Positions 53,901 to 62,206 are shown, counted from the first letter of the stretch. The stretch is DNA of 64,000 nt from Pedobacter sp. Hv1 (GCF_001412215.1 NZ_LLWP01000004.1:682001-746000); one strand, 5' to 3'. The notes: generated by a model not told the origin, from the letters alone. Made by a program: numbers and translations.

Positions 53901-53981
53901 AGCGCATTGGGATTAGGTATTGACCGTGGAAACTACCCACAACCAAGAACATTCATTTTTGGTGCAACTGTTGGATTTTAA
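50919..53981 (+). CDS. SusC/RagA-family TonB-dependent transporter (locus 2)
   Basis: 1020 residues: signal peptide (ending LAAQ, about residue 28), carboxypeptidase-D regulatory-like domain (IKGQVKGMEDNLPIPGVTVQVKG), plug with SVVVVGYGTQKK and IYGARGANGVIIITTKKG, and a barrel ending in FIFGATVGF. It follows GH5 by 62 bp and precedes susD by 12 bp, so enzymes come first in this operon, unlike locus 1. The second Met (50922) could also start translation. Transports the oligosaccharide product of the locus enzymes across the outer membrane. Confidence 0.96.
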   Translation: MMKKKLKNLSALLVLALCLCCFSEQLAAQQNQTIKGQVKGMEDNLPIPGVTVQVKGSPNIAVSTDKDGKFQLIVNSNTTVLLFKSIGYTEKEQQISKSGEMEVLLSPNVSLLNSVVVVGYGTQKKSLVTGAISSLSKKDLEVPGLMRADQALQGKVAGVTVMMNSGQPGAGVSIRIRGIGTNGSNDPLFIVDGYPVGDIESLNPRDVETMDVLKDAASAAIYGARGANGVIIITTKKGIAGKPRIDYEYYYGMQNVRKYIDVLDATQYARIQNEAYFNSNLPLPFAEDEIIKMGKGTDWQREVSYKNAPVQSHQVSFSGGSDKSTYNTSFSYFNQDGTLAKGKSNFERYTGRINTEQKHLDGFLTTGVNLNFTNVKRASITTNSGNAGPILSAINMDPVTRVMNDDGTFAISRYVSQEVVNPVARTYYSNGTSGYSRFNVNAFGELNILKDLKLRSTLGYTLQYDVANGYTPIYYLNATNFTLASGASKSSAENKYLNFENTLTYTKTLQKNTFSALIGNTLNTGKGSNLSGSKNGLLYDNPDFAYLDLAKDNLSAAASGGAFHSAFLSYFARANYDYDGKYMASAIFRADGSFRFGPKNKFGYFPSFSAGWNVKKEDFLKNTNWINFLKLRASWGRTGNDNIGDYRFVSTINTYARNYYFGPNTQFVGASPNAVANPDLKWETSEQSNIGIDMEFMEHFSATLELYNKKTKDLLVTIPIPLYVGNGAPVGNAGNVSNKGIELSLGYHKKFGELSVNLNVNGAYNKNEVTYVGNANGFITGSSASNQMTDVTRMEAGQPIGYFWLYKTKGIFQTQSEVNNYKGKDGNLIQPNAVPGDFRYEDLNGDGKIDNLDRSNVGSPHPKYNYGFNLSMNWKNFDFNIFFSGLAGNKIFNSLHRWDLPTANYPTSVMNRWHGEGTSNTFPRVSTGDLNGNFSKPSDFFLEDGSYLRLKNLSLGYTIRNLEKIKVKTLRLYATGTNLFVLTKYTGFDPEVSGSALGLGIDRGNYPQPRTFIFGATVGF

Positions 53982-53993
53982 TTTTAAAAACAC

Positions 53994-55559
53994 ATGAAAA
54001 CGATATATACTAAAATGAGTTTAATTGCAGGACTACTGACACTGATATCTGTATCCTGCACCAAAAAAATTGACCTATATCCAATTACCAGCGATGTAGA
54101 AACCAATTTTTATAAAGATCAAAAGGATTGTTTACAAGGCCTAACCGCTGCTTACAATGTATTGCTTTGGGATGCTCCCCAAAACCAGAACATCCCATTT
54201 CAGCTGGTCAGCGAAGTACTGGGCGATAACTGTTTTACCGGAGGGGCAAATGCGACAGATATTCCCGGCACATTACGAATAGACAGAGGACAAATCCGTG
54301 TAGATGACCTTGCCCCAAAAGCATTTTGGTACAAATACTATACAGGGATTTACCGTTGTAACCTTTTGTTAGAAAAGATGCCAGCTGCTACCTTCGATTC
54401 GCCTGAACTTAGAAATAGGTTTACCGCTGAAACCAAGTTTTTAAGGGCCTATTATTACTTCGACCTGGTTAGACTTTTTGGAAATGTACCGCTATTAACA
54501 AAAACCATTTCTTCTTCAGAGTACAACCAAAAACAAAGTAGTCCAGAAGAAGTTTACAAACAAATTGCCCAAGATCTTACGGATGCCATTGCAGTACTGC
54601 CTTCTTACAAAAGCATGCCTACAACCGAATTGGGCAGGGCTACTTCAGATGCGGCAAGAGGTTTAATGATGCGTGCTTGGTTGTATTACACTGGTTATTA
54701 CAACAAACCAGAACTTCCGGGTGTACCAGCAACTAAAATATTGGAGATTTCTGAAACTTTGATCAACAGTAGTGGACACGATTTATTACCAAATTTTGCT
54801 GATGCTTTTGTGAATACTCCACCATACAATTTTAACAACAAAGAATCTGTATTCGAGATCCAGTATTCAAGTTTGGCCTACAGCGGTAACTTTAGCTATA
54901 GAGAAGAAGCCAATGGCAATCTTTCTACCATGTTATGGTCTATGAGAGATCCTTCAGCTGCTTCCATATATGCAGCAGGCTGGTCTTTTGCCCCTGTTGA
55001 TGCTGAGTTTTACAATAAATTTCAAGCTAATGATGCACGTAGGGCAATCACTTTTATCCTTCCACAGGCACAATCTGTTTCTTATACCCCAGGTTATCAA
55101 GATTCGAAGATATTTCCAAATAAATGGGCGGCTTTAAAAGTAAACAACTCTTCAAAAGGAAATGTGGCACTGAACTACCCTAACCACTTTATCGCCATCC
55201 GCTTTTCGGATATCTTGTTAATGGCTGCCGAACTACAATTGCTACATGGAGGCAGCGCAGGTAAGGCACAACAATATTTTGATAAGGTGGCCAAAAGACC
55301 TAGACCAACAGATTACGTTAGTCCAGCAGTAAGCCTAGATGCCATTTACGACGAACGTAACTTGGAATTGGCATTGGAAGGTGTACGTTATTGGGACTTA
55401 ATGCGCCGTGGCAATGCCTATGCACAAAGCAAAATAGACATTAACCGTGGCGAACCATTCATCAGTAAATTCAATGCTGCTGCCAACGGACTATTGCCTA
55501 TACCAGATCAAGAGATCATTGTTTCTAACCGCACATTGGTACAAAACAAAGGTTATTAA
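53994..55559 (+). CDS. SusD/RagB-like glycan-binding lipoprotein (locus 2)
   Basis: 521 residues with lipobox Cys22 in TLISVSCTKKI. Typical SusD blocks are seen: DQKDCLQGLTAAYNVLLWD, YTGIYRCNLLLEKM, RFTAETKFLRAYYYFDLVRLFGNVPLLTK in pieces, and at the C-terminus ERNLELALEGVRYWDLMRRG and LLPIPDQEI. It forms the lid of the SusC barrel encoded 12 bp upstream, and is followed by a PKD lipoprotein 23 bp on. Confidence 0.96.
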   Translation: MKTIYTKMSLIAGLLTLISVSCTKKIDLYPITSDVETNFYKDQKDCLQGLTAAYNVLLWDAPQNQNIPFQLVSEVLGDNCFTGGANATDIPGTLRIDRGQIRVDDLAPKAFWYKYYTGIYRCNLLLEKMPAATFDSPELRNRFTAETKFLRAYYYFDLVRLFGNVPLLTKTISSSEYNQKQSSPEEVYKQIAQDLTDAIAVLPSYKSMPTTELGRATSDAARGLMMRAWLYYTGYYNKPELPGVPATKILEISETLINSSGHDLLPNFADAFVNTPPYNFNNKESVFEIQYSSLAYSGNFSYREEANGNLSTMLWSMRDPSAASIYAAGWSFAPVDAEFYNKFQANDARRAITFILPQAQSVSYTPGYQDSKIFPNKWAALKVNNSSKGNVALNYPNHFIAIRFSDILLMAAELQLLHGGSAGKAQQYFDKVAKRPRPTDYVSPAVSLDAIYDERNLELALEGVRYWDLMRRGNAYAQSKIDINRGEPFISKFNAAANGLLPIPDQEIIVSNRTLVQNKGY

Positions 55560-55582
55560 GTGTTCAACTAAAATTAAAGAAA

Positions 55583-56494
55583 ATGAAAAATATATTATAT
55601 TTCACACTGATGGCCACATTGCTAGGTTCTTGCAGCAAAGACACACCCTCTTTAAGTGAGCCATTTGCGGTAGACGATGTTCAGATCATTGTACAAAAAA
55701 CAGATGTTCAAAATGTGTATCGATTTATCAACGGTAAAAAGGGGCAAACTGCCACCGCCAAATGGGATTTGGGCAATAGTGAAAAAGCTGTTGGCGATAC
55801 CGTAATTGCCAAATATCCTTTTAAAGGAGATTACACCATTGCTTTAACCGTTTTTAATGGCGTTACTGCAGTACAAAAAACAACCAAGCTTACCTTAGAC
55901 CAAGATAATGTAAGTCTAGATCCGGTGTATAACCTATTAACTGGTGGTGCAAGTGCCACGAACGGAAAAACTTGGGTATTGGATTCATTGGTTGATGGGC
56001 ATGTGAGATTGATCAATAGCAGTTCGAACACCCCATGGAACAAGTTGGCCAGAACCAACAAGGGCGTGTACGATGATGAAATGAACTTTAAGCTCAATGG
56101 TAGAGAATGTACCTACATCAACAACAATACCTCTTACGTACATGGTGGCACCATTGATGGCGTTACCCAATTCCGATTAAAAGAACTGAATGCCGTTTGG
56201 GGCGTAGCCACCAATCCAAAAGCTGATGGTGGAGACCTTACGATCAATTATACGCCCAAAAGTCCGGTGCAGAGCTGGTCTATGGAGATCAGAAATGGAA
56301 AACATTACCTCAAATTAAATGATGGAGCCTTCTTTTTCTTTTATAGGGGTTGTAGCAATGTAATTGAATATGAAATTACGGCGATTTCAGAAAATGAAAT
56401 GACGGTTACCCATTATGAAACGATTCCTGCCTCAAGAGCTTCGGCCAACTGGCGGGATGTTTATTCGCTTATTGTTAAAGGATACAAACGTTAA
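55583..56494 (+). CDS. PKD-domain surface glycan-binding lipoprotein (locus 2)
   Basis: 303 residues; lipoprotein signal with Cys17 in TLLGSCSKD. Residues about 30-110 form a PKD-like Ig domain (ATAKWDLGNSEKAVGDTVIAKYPFKGDYTIALTV in pieces). The remainder is a beta-rich, lipocalin-like domain with aromatic residues (TWVLDS; WSMEIRNGKHYLKLNDGAFFFFY) that could bind sugar rings. In beta-glucan and laminarin loci such proteins are surface glycan-binding partners of SusD. It sits between susD and GH128 in the operon. Binding role is inferred. Confidence 0.8.
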   Translation: MKNILYFTLMATLLGSCSKDTPSLSEPFAVDDVQIIVQKTDVQNVYRFINGKKGQTATAKWDLGNSEKAVGDTVIAKYPFKGDYTIALTVFNGVTAVQKTTKLTLDQDNVSLDPVYNLLTGGASATNGKTWVLDSLVDGHVRLINSSSNTPWNKLARTNKGVYDDEMNFKLNGRECTYINNNTSYVHGGTIDGVTQFRLKELNAVWGVATNPKADGGDLTINYTPKSPVQSWSMEIRNGKHYLKLNDGAFFFFYRGCSNVIEYEITAISENEMTVTHYETIPASRASANWRDVYSLIVKGYKR

Positions 56495-56515
56495 ACCCAG
56501 CTAGATTCCATAGAT

Positions 56516-57391
56516 ATGAAATTTTCAAGATTATTATTTTTAAGTGGTATCATGCTCACTTTAAGCTGTGCCAAAAGCAATGAATATGTCCCTACAAAAG
56601 CCAAAGTAAGTACTTTTGTAGCCACCGGCAAAAAAGGTGCGGCTTTTAGCACCAATACCACAAATGGCACCTGGTGGGGCAATACCATTAATCTACAGAG
56701 CCATTGGTTTTATACCTGGGGCTTAAATGTTCCGGTAGAGCTGGCGCCTCAAAACTGTGAGTTTGCTCCAATGTTCTGGGGAAAAACTACGGTAACCGAT
56801 CCCAATATTTTACAGGCCAAACAGCTCAAAGAACAAGGAAAAGCCAAATATGTGTTGACATTTAATGAGCCCGACCTTGCCGACCAAGCTAACATGACTG
56901 TTGCCGAAGCATTGGCCTTATGGCCACAATTGGAAACTGTAGGTTTGCCATTGGGCAGCCCGGTAACTTCTTGGCCTACTAGACAATGGAGCTACGATTT
57001 TTTGGATCAAGCCATTGCACAAGGTAAACGTGTTGATTTTATTCCGGTACACATGTACGTAGGCACAGACGATGTGGCCTTTGTAAAAGTACTACAAGAT
57101 CTGTATGACAAATACCGCAAACCCATCTGGATTACTGAATTCGCCACTGTTTCTGATGGGGCTAAGGTAATGAGCGATAATCCTTATACACCAGAAATGG
57201 TTTTAGCCTTTATGCAGCGCCTACTGCCCAAATTAGAAGCCTTACCTTTTGTTGAGCGTTACTCTTGGTTCTCTGGCTCTCCTACAAGCGCTAGGTTATG
57301 GCCATCGGCATTGGTAGACCAATTTGGTAACCTCACTACGTTGGGTAAATGGTATAGCGCCTATAAGCCGAATAGTCAGGTAAAAAGATAA
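56516..57391 (+). CDS. GH128-type glycosyl hydrolase (probable endo-beta-1,3-glucanase)
   Basis: 291 residues; lipoprotein signal with Cys18 in MLTLSCAKSN. The body matches the Glyco_hydro_cc (PF11790) TIM barrel: FYTWGLNVP, FAPMFWGK, acid/base Glu in VLTFNEPDLADQANMTV (about 119), DFIPVHMYVG, nucleophile Glu in WITEFATV (about 207), and RYSWFSG. GH128 enzymes cleave beta-1,3-glucan internally. As a surface lipoprotein it would generate oligosaccharides for the SusC/SusD pair. Last gene of locus 2, followed by a hairpin at 57423-57457. Family assignment is firm; substrate inferred from family. Confidence 0.9.
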   Translation: MKFSRLLFLSGIMLTLSCAKSNEYVPTKAKVSTFVATGKKGAAFSTNTTNGTWWGNTINLQSHWFYTWGLNVPVELAPQNCEFAPMFWGKTTVTDPNILQAKQLKEQGKAKYVLTFNEPDLADQANMTVAEALALWPQLETVGLPLGSPVTSWPTRQWSYDFLDQAIAQGKRVDFIPVHMYVGTDDVAFVKVLQDLYDKYRKPIWITEFATVSDGAKVMSDNPYTPEMVLAFMQRLLPKLEALPFVERYSWFSGSPTSARLWPSALVDQFGNLTTLGKWYSAYKPNSQVKR

Positions 57392-57422
57392 ACGTTTACA
57401 TCAATTTTATTTTACACTTCAC

Positions 57423-57457
57423 ACAAAGCCGGTTGCATGAGCTGCAATCGGCTTTGT
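57423..57457 (+). terminator. Terminator-like hairpin after locus 2
   Basis: A 15-bp stem with one G-U (57423-57437 with 57443-57457; core ACAAAGCCG/CGGCTTTGT) and a 5-nt loop, but no strong T-run afterwards. Confidence 0.65.
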
Positions 57458-57710
57458 ACCTATCAATTGCTCTAAAAGATTGATAAGCGAAGTCATTATC
57501 AATTCTTCAAAGCGTAATCAAATAAAGGATGTCAACGCTAATGAGTTTAGCTCGCCTAAAGGCTTTCAGAGCATGGAGGCCATATCTTTAATGATCCTGT
57601 GGCATAAGTTCAACATCTTAAAATGGAGTTGAGGGGATTATGGTCATTGCTTTTAAAGATCAGGAAACACATCTTTTCCTATAATAATTGAGTACTTCTA
57701 TTGAAAATAA
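57458..57710. other. Non-coding spacer
   Basis: Holds an inverted repeat ATTGATAA/TTATCAAT (57479-57486, 57496-57503) and an AAAGCGTAAT sequence at about 57510, a partial match to the sites before loci 1 and 2. No gene is supported; short open frames here have no start codon. Confidence 0.4.
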
Positions 57711-58787
57711 TTATGACCTACAGAAAAAATCATTCGCCTTCTGGATATAGGCAATCTCTCTGCCGGGAAGCTTGAGTTCGTCTTCTAGCGCATAATATTG
57801 CCTTTTGTGCAGTTCAATTACAGCCTTGGTTGCCTTGCTTGGCTTAAAGCTTGCCATGTCCTCCAGAAATTCTGCAGTAGGAAGGACAATTGATTCAAAT
57901 AGTCCAGACCTGTATCTGATTTTGTGAATGGCTAGATTCTCCTGGTACCTATAGAGCAGATCCTCGAGCTTGTCTGTGATCTCATACAGCTTGAGATCGC
58001 TCCTAGCCATTTCGTTAATCCAGTTCCTCAGTGCGAGCGACGCCCCGAAAGAATGGCGGTCGTTCTTAAAGTCTATCAATTGTTCCCAACTAGTCGAGTC
58101 GTCAGGAACGGGCAGCTTATCGATGATGACTTTTATAAGGCGTTGATTTCTGGAATCATCGTCCCATCTGTCATGCAAATAGCTTAGATTTATTTTCCTG
58201 GGAGCACTATCGGTTGTAACGAGCGGCGAATAGACTTTATCATCAAATTTCTTATTCAAAAAAACTGTTGCATATCTGGAGTATAGGCTTGAGAAATGAT
58301 TGATGAAATCCAAAATCGAATGAAGAGAGGTTCTATTAGACAGAAAATCTTCAAGCGGAAATTTTTCGCTTCCATCCCAACTAGGAGCTAGGATTTGGTT
58401 AAAATTGGAACGTCCAATGATCTCTATCCCGAAAACATCCTTTATGCTCTTGACATTTTTATAGAATTCCATGAGATTTTTGTCTACCTTTCTTTTTCCC
58501 ATCCCAAGGTATAAATTGATTATATTATTGTTGAATCCGCCATACTCGGGGAGTATTCTTGTTTCGATGTCTTCGTTTGCACTAATTACTCCAAGCTCAA
58601 ACAGGTATTCGATATCGCACAAAAATCGGTTAAGATATTCATTGTCCTCTCCCCTGCTTCCAGTAAAGCGAATGAGTTGTTCAAGATTGCCTTTTAGAAA
58701 TGCTTCCGATGTTTGCAGTTCTTCAAAAAAAAGAAAATTTCTTTTAAGGTCGCTAATAGAAGGGAAGGAATGGAAAATACCAATCAT
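57711..58787 (-). CDS. Unknown protein, 358 residues, cytoplasmic and helical
   Basis: I do not recognise a family. The frame is long and uninterrupted, starting MIGIFHSFPSISDLKRNFLFFEELQTSE, with no signal peptide or membrane helix. The composition is Asp/Glu/Lys/Arg/Leu-rich and mostly helical, with a Gly-rich GGFNNNIINLYLGMGKR region near residue 90 and a RDDD-type acidic patch (DRWDDDSRNQR) near 207. There is no obvious nuclease or NTPase motif. It is isolated between locus 2 and degraded sequence next to tandem tRNA-Pro genes, a classical place for acquired DNA, so a mobile-island or defence-related cargo gene is possible but unproven. Confidence 0.65.
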   Translation of the reverse strand: MIGIFHSFPSISDLKRNFLFFEELQTSEAFLKGNLEQLIRFTGSRGEDNEYLNRFLCDIEYLFELGVISANEDIETRILPEYGGFNNNIINLYLGMGKRKVDKNLMEFYKNVKSIKDVFGIEIIGRSNFNQILAPSWDGSEKFPLEDFLSNRTSLHSILDFINHFSSLYSRYATVFLNKKFDDKVYSPLVTTDSAPRKINLSYLHDRWDDDSRNQRLIKVIIDKLPVPDDSTSWEQLIDFKNDRHSFGASLALRNWINEMARSDLKLYEITDKLEDLLYRYQENLAIHKIRYRSGLFESIVLPTAEFLEDMASFKPSKATKAVIELHKRQYYALEDELKLPGREIAYIQKANDFFCRS

Positions 58788-59087
58788 GTGCTTAGAACTA
58801 GAGGGGTTAATACATAACTTGAAATTACCAAATAATTGCCAAAAAACCGACTATCACTTAATAACATTATCTGGGGCTGCAAGTTTGTTATTCTCATTGA
58901 GCTAAATCAAGATGTCCCCATTACTGGTGGAGCGAAGGGTTCCTTCCTCTTAGAAAATTTGAAGATGCATCATGAACAACAGTAAAGTCCTCAGATATGG
59001 ATTTCCACAAATCGACCACCATCGCTAGCATAACGGTAAATTAGAAGATCATCGGTAGATTTAAATTTCTCTATATTATTGAGAAAT
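58788..59087 (-). pseudogene. Degraded coding remnants next to tRNA-Pro
   Basis: On the minus strand a 35-codon frame from ATG 59031 reads MLAMVVDLWKSISEDF... then TVVHDASSNF before a stop. It resembles the C-terminal part of DUF3800-type proteins, but this is a weak impression. A second overlapping frame ends in YASDGGRFVEIHI. Neither has a convincing start, and both are interrupted. Best read as the decayed end of a gene related to the adjacent unknown gene, or as acquired DNA at a tRNA locus. Confidence 0.3.
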
Positions 59088-59122
59088 AAAAAAAGGCAAA
59101 ATGAAAATAAATTCACTTTGCC
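59088..59122 (-). terminator. Intrinsic terminator of the tRNA-Pro pair
   Basis: GGCAAAATGAA (59095-59105) pairs with TTCACTTTGCC (59112-59122) with one G-U. On the minus strand it is followed by a T7 run, 8 bp behind the second tRNA. Confidence 0.85.
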
Positions 59123-59130
59123 CTCTGAAG

Positions 59131-59204
59131 TCGGGATGGCAGGATTCGAACCTACGACCTCCTGCTCCCAAAGCAGGCGCGATACCGGGCTACGCTACAT
59201 CCCG
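59131..59204 (-). tRNA. tRNA-Pro (anticodon TGG), copy 2
   Basis: 74-nt cloverleaf on the minus strand. Acceptor CGGGATG/CATCCCG, discriminator A, anticodon stem CCTGC/GCAGG with loop TTTGGGA (TGG at 34-36), T arm GTAGG-TTCGAAT-CCTGC. It is the downstream member of a tandem pair. Confidence 0.95.
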
Positions 59205-59256
59205 AACTTGGTATCGATCTTTTTTTAACCCTGTTTTAAAAGTGGATTAACTTTTG

Positions 59257-59330
59257 TCGGGGTGGCAGGATTCGAACCTACGACCTCCTGCTCCCAAAGC
59301 AGGCGCGATACCGGGCTACGCTACACCCCG
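59257..59330 (-). tRNA. tRNA-Pro (anticodon TGG), copy 1
   Basis: Same 74-nt fold as the gene at 59131, differing in the acceptor stem (CGGGGTG/CACCCCG): the fifth pair is G-C here and A-T there, a compensatory change. 52 bp separates the two copies. Confidence 0.95.
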
Positions 59331-59631
59331 AAAATTGGTATCACCTTTTGAAGGACTGCAAAGATACGATTTTAATCTGGTAAAACATACAACTTTTGAT
59401 CCTTTTAGTTAAAGAACTAAGCCTTTTACTTGCGGCAAAGATAGAATCCTCAATGTATAAAAGCAAATTAAACTTAAATTTCGTGAGATTAAATTATATC
59501 CTATTGATATTCAATAAGCTTTATCCTCACATTATTGTTTTCATTGAAAAATTCTGCTCTACTTACCCTAAAAACATCCAATCAATACTGAAATAAATAG
59601 GCCATTTTTTTTTTAGAAAACTCAAATCTGA
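59331..59631. other. AT-rich spacer upstream of tRNA-Pro
   Basis: 301 bases. The part next to 59331 must hold the tRNA promoter on the minus strand (TATCTTTG-like GTATCTTTG near 59358-59366). The remainder is AT-rich, and the 66-residue frame on the plus strand has no family features and is not annotated. Confidence 0.5.
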
Positions 59632-60717
59632 TCAATGTAACTTCACAACTTCTCCTTTCTTCACCGATTCATCGCAGGCAAATGCAATTTTAAGACTATT
59701 TACGGCATCTTCGGTTGCTTCATCAAGGTTGATATCTTCTCTAATCGCTTTCAAGAAATACCGTTGCTCACGGCTGCATAGCTCTTGATGGTTGGGTTCG
59801 TCTGTTAGGTCGATCCATTCGTCAGCTTTGCTAAATTCATCATCGGCATCTAACGCGGCATGGTGAACTTTAATAGATTCGGTTTTTGTATGCGCATCAA
59901 TATTGTCTGAATTGCCTTGGGTACTGGCCTGTTTGGCCATGATAGACACCGAACCTTTAGGGCCGAAAACATCTTTGATAAAAAAGGCATTATCGCTTAC
60001 CATTGGCCCCCAACCCGCTTCGTACCAACCTATAGAGCCATCTTCAAAACCGATCTGCAATTGCCCGTAATTATAATTCCATTCTGGGATCTCGTCTGTT
60101 AACCTGGCACCAATGGCACTTACCTGTATCGGTTTTGAACGGGTCATTTGGCACATGATATCGATGTAATGTACCGCACAATCTACAATTGGGCTTAGGC
60201 TCTTCATCAAATTGCGGTGGATGGTCCATTTGCGGCCATGGCTTTGCTGGTTCAGGTTCATGCGCATGACCAATGGTTTACCCATTTGTTGGGCCAGCTC
60301 GGTAAATTTCTCCCACGAAGGGTGATACCGGAGAATATAGCCTACTAACAGTTTCTTATTGGCCTTTTTTGCGGCTTCGGCTACCCTAATAGCTCCCTCT
60401 ACACTATCTGCCAATGGCTTTTCTATAAATACATGACAGCCACTTTCAAAGGCTTTAACAGCGTAAGCTTCGTGAGTATCAGGATAAGTAGAAATACAAA
60501 CAGCATCAGGTTTGGTTGTTGCTAAAGCTTCGTAAAAGTCGCTATACAAAGTATATTGTGTACCTAATTTTTGATTAAGCAATTCTTTACTTTTTCCGGT
60601 AGAAACCAGGCCACATATTTCAAATCCATCTAAGGTATGGTAGGCCATTGCATGAGATGAACCCATATTGCCACAGCCTACTACCAATACCCTTAAGTTT
60701 TTATTTTCTATTGACAT
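59632..60717 (-). CDS. Gfo/Idh/MocA-family oxidoreductase
   Basis: 361 residues, cytoplasmic. N-terminal Rossmann domain VLVVGCGNMGSSHAMAYHTL, then AVCISTYPDTHEAYAVKAFESGCHVFIEKPLADS with the EKP catalytic Lys, and YILRYHPSWEKF and IVDCAVHYIDIM for the C-terminal sheet domain. These NAD(P)-dependent enzymes oxidise or reduce hydroxyl groups of sugars and cyclitols. It is third in an operon with a Tat-exported homologue (6 bp upstream) and a DUF1080 protein, a set known for 3-keto-glycoside chemistry. Substrate is inferred from that context. Confidence 0.93.
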   Translation of the reverse strand: MSIENKNLRVLVVGCGNMGSSHAMAYHTLDGFEICGLVSTGKSKELLNQKLGTQYTLYSDFYEALATTKPDAVCISTYPDTHEAYAVKAFESGCHVFIEKPLADSVEGAIRVAEAAKKANKKLLVGYILRYHPSWEKFTELAQQMGKPLVMRMNLNQQSHGRKWTIHRNLMKSLSPIVDCAVHYIDIMCQMTRSKPIQVSAIGARLTDEIPEWNYNYGQLQIGFEDGSIGWYEAGWGPMVSDNAFFIKDVFGPKGSVSIMAKQASTQGNSDNIDAHTKTESIKVHHAALDADDEFSKADEWIDLTDEPNHQELCSREQRYFLKAIREDINLDEATEDAVNSLKIAFACDESVKKGEVVKLH

Positions 60718-60723
60718 TGCTTA

Positions 60724-62178
60724 TTAAACGCCTAAAGTCCAACCCTGGCGATAGGTTCTTTTCACAAATTGGTTCACTTCGTCAAAATTGGTCACTTTCA
60801 TGTTCACTTTGTCCCAAAGCATTTTGATGTCTCTGCCTGGGTAACTGATTTTACCAGCTGCATCTTTGCGCTGCACATCAATTCCTCTAATGGCTAAATT
60901 GGCAATCAACAAAGTTTCCGTTAATGGTCCGGCAATCTCAAATGGCGAGCTGAGCTCCATTTTACCATAACCCGCAATTGCCGCTTCGGCAAACTGTGTA
61001 TAATGACCTTCTTCTTGGTTAACTATACGTGGAATACTGATTTTAGTACGATCTGATTCGTTTAGTGATAAAGGCAAGAGTTTTGGGTTTTTACCATAGG
61101 TTTCGCAGAGCATTTTGCCTTTTGTACCGATAAATAACACTCCATTGTCACCAAATTTTTCATTTGGCCCCAGCTCTTCTGGTCTTTCGGGCTTAATACC
61201 TCCATCCATCCAGTGTACCTGTATGTCGTGTTTTGTCTTTTCAGTTTTAGCAAAAGTCATCGTTACATGACTTGATGGCGGACAGCTTTCGGGCAAATAA
61301 GCCCGTTTAAATTCATCTACATAAACGCTGCCCACACTACATTCTACACTAATTGGGGTATCGAGGCCTAACACCCTAAATGGAGGTTCTACCAAATGAC
61401 ACCCCATATCGCCGATGGCTCCAGTACCATAATCCCACCAGCCACGCCAGTTGAAAGGAACCATTTTATCGATGTAATCTTTATAAGGTGCACTACCCAA
61501 CCAGAGATCCCAATCGAGCTCCTTTGGCACTTCGGCTTTGGCAGTTGGCCAGGCAATTCCCTGTGGCCAAACTGGGCGATTTGTCCAGCAGTAAACCGTA
61601 TGTACTTTTCCAATTTTACCCGCATCATACCACTCTTGTAGCCTTCGCACACCATCGCCAGAAGCACCTTGGTTGCCCATTTGCGTGACAACTTTGTAGC
61701 GTTTTGCAGCTTCGGTTAACATTCTTGCTTCGTAAATATCGTGCGTTAATGGCTTTTGCACGTATACATGTTTGCCTAATTGCATCGCCGCCATGGCAAT
61801 TTGTGCATGGGTATGATCGGGTGTAGACACCGTTACAGCATCAATGTTTTTGGCTTCTTTATCTAACAATTCGCGGTAATCTTTATAATATTTTGCTTTT
61901 GGGAAGTTTTTAATAGAATTAGCTGCCCTCCTGTCATCAACATCGCATAAAAAGGCTACATCTGTTCTACCACCCTTCACAATGCTGGCAATGTCGCTCT
62001 CCCCTTTTCCACCGGCACCAATACCGGCCAGTTGCAGGCGATCGCTTGGCGCTAAAAATCCTTTCCCTCCCAATACATGTCGGGGAACGATCATAAATCC
62101 TGCTGCTGCAAGTGCCGTTGTTTGAATAAATTTTCTTCTCGAATTATTGGTTGTTGGTTCTTTACCTTCAGTTGTCAT
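60724..62178 (-). CDS. Tat-exported Gfo/Idh/MocA-family oxidoreductase
   Basis: 484 residues with a twin-arginine signal (NNSRRKFIQTTALAAAGFMI, residues about 12-31), so it is exported folded with its bound cofactor to the periplasm. Rossmann domain with GIGAGGKGESDIASI, DAVTVSTPDHTHAQIAMAAM, GKHVYVQKPLTHDIYEARM (catalytic Lys in QKP), then the C-terminal domain with GAIGDMGCHLVEPPFRVL. Such Tat-dependent members in Bacteroidota oxidise glycosides at C3 in the periplasm. It overlaps functionally with the DUF1080 gene 28 bp upstream and the cytoplasmic homologue 6 bp downstream. Confidence 0.94.
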   Translation of the reverse strand: MTTEGKEPTTNNSRRKFIQTTALAAAGFMIVPRHVLGGKGFLAPSDRLQLAGIGAGGKGESDIASIVKGGRTDVAFLCDVDDRRAANSIKNFPKAKYYKDYRELLDKEAKNIDAVTVSTPDHTHAQIAMAAMQLGKHVYVQKPLTHDIYEARMLTEAAKRYKVVTQMGNQGASGDGVRRLQEWYDAGKIGKVHTVYCWTNRPVWPQGIAWPTAKAEVPKELDWDLWLGSAPYKDYIDKMVPFNWRGWWDYGTGAIGDMGCHLVEPPFRVLGLDTPISVECSVGSVYVDEFKRAYLPESCPPSSHVTMTFAKTEKTKHDIQVHWMDGGIKPERPEELGPNEKFGDNGVLFIGTKGKMLCETYGKNPKLLPLSLNESDRTKISIPRIVNQEEGHYTQFAEAAIAGYGKMELSSPFEIAGPLTETLLIANLAIRGIDVQRKDAAGKISYPGRDIKMLWDKVNMKVTNFDEVNQFVKRTYRQGWTLGV

Positions 62179-62206
62179 TTAACTTGTTGTTTTATTCCGT
62201 TTAACC

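Noticed and set aside
57488-57631. Open plus-strand frame reading ...KDVNANEFSSPKGFQ... after locus 2
   Set aside because: No start codon before the coding-like part and no upstream signals; likely chance in a 250-bp spacer.
59396-59596. 66-residue plus-strand frame between tRNA-Pro and the Gfo/Idh gene
   Set aside because: AT-rich composition, no family or signal features, no convincing promoter; treated as spacer.
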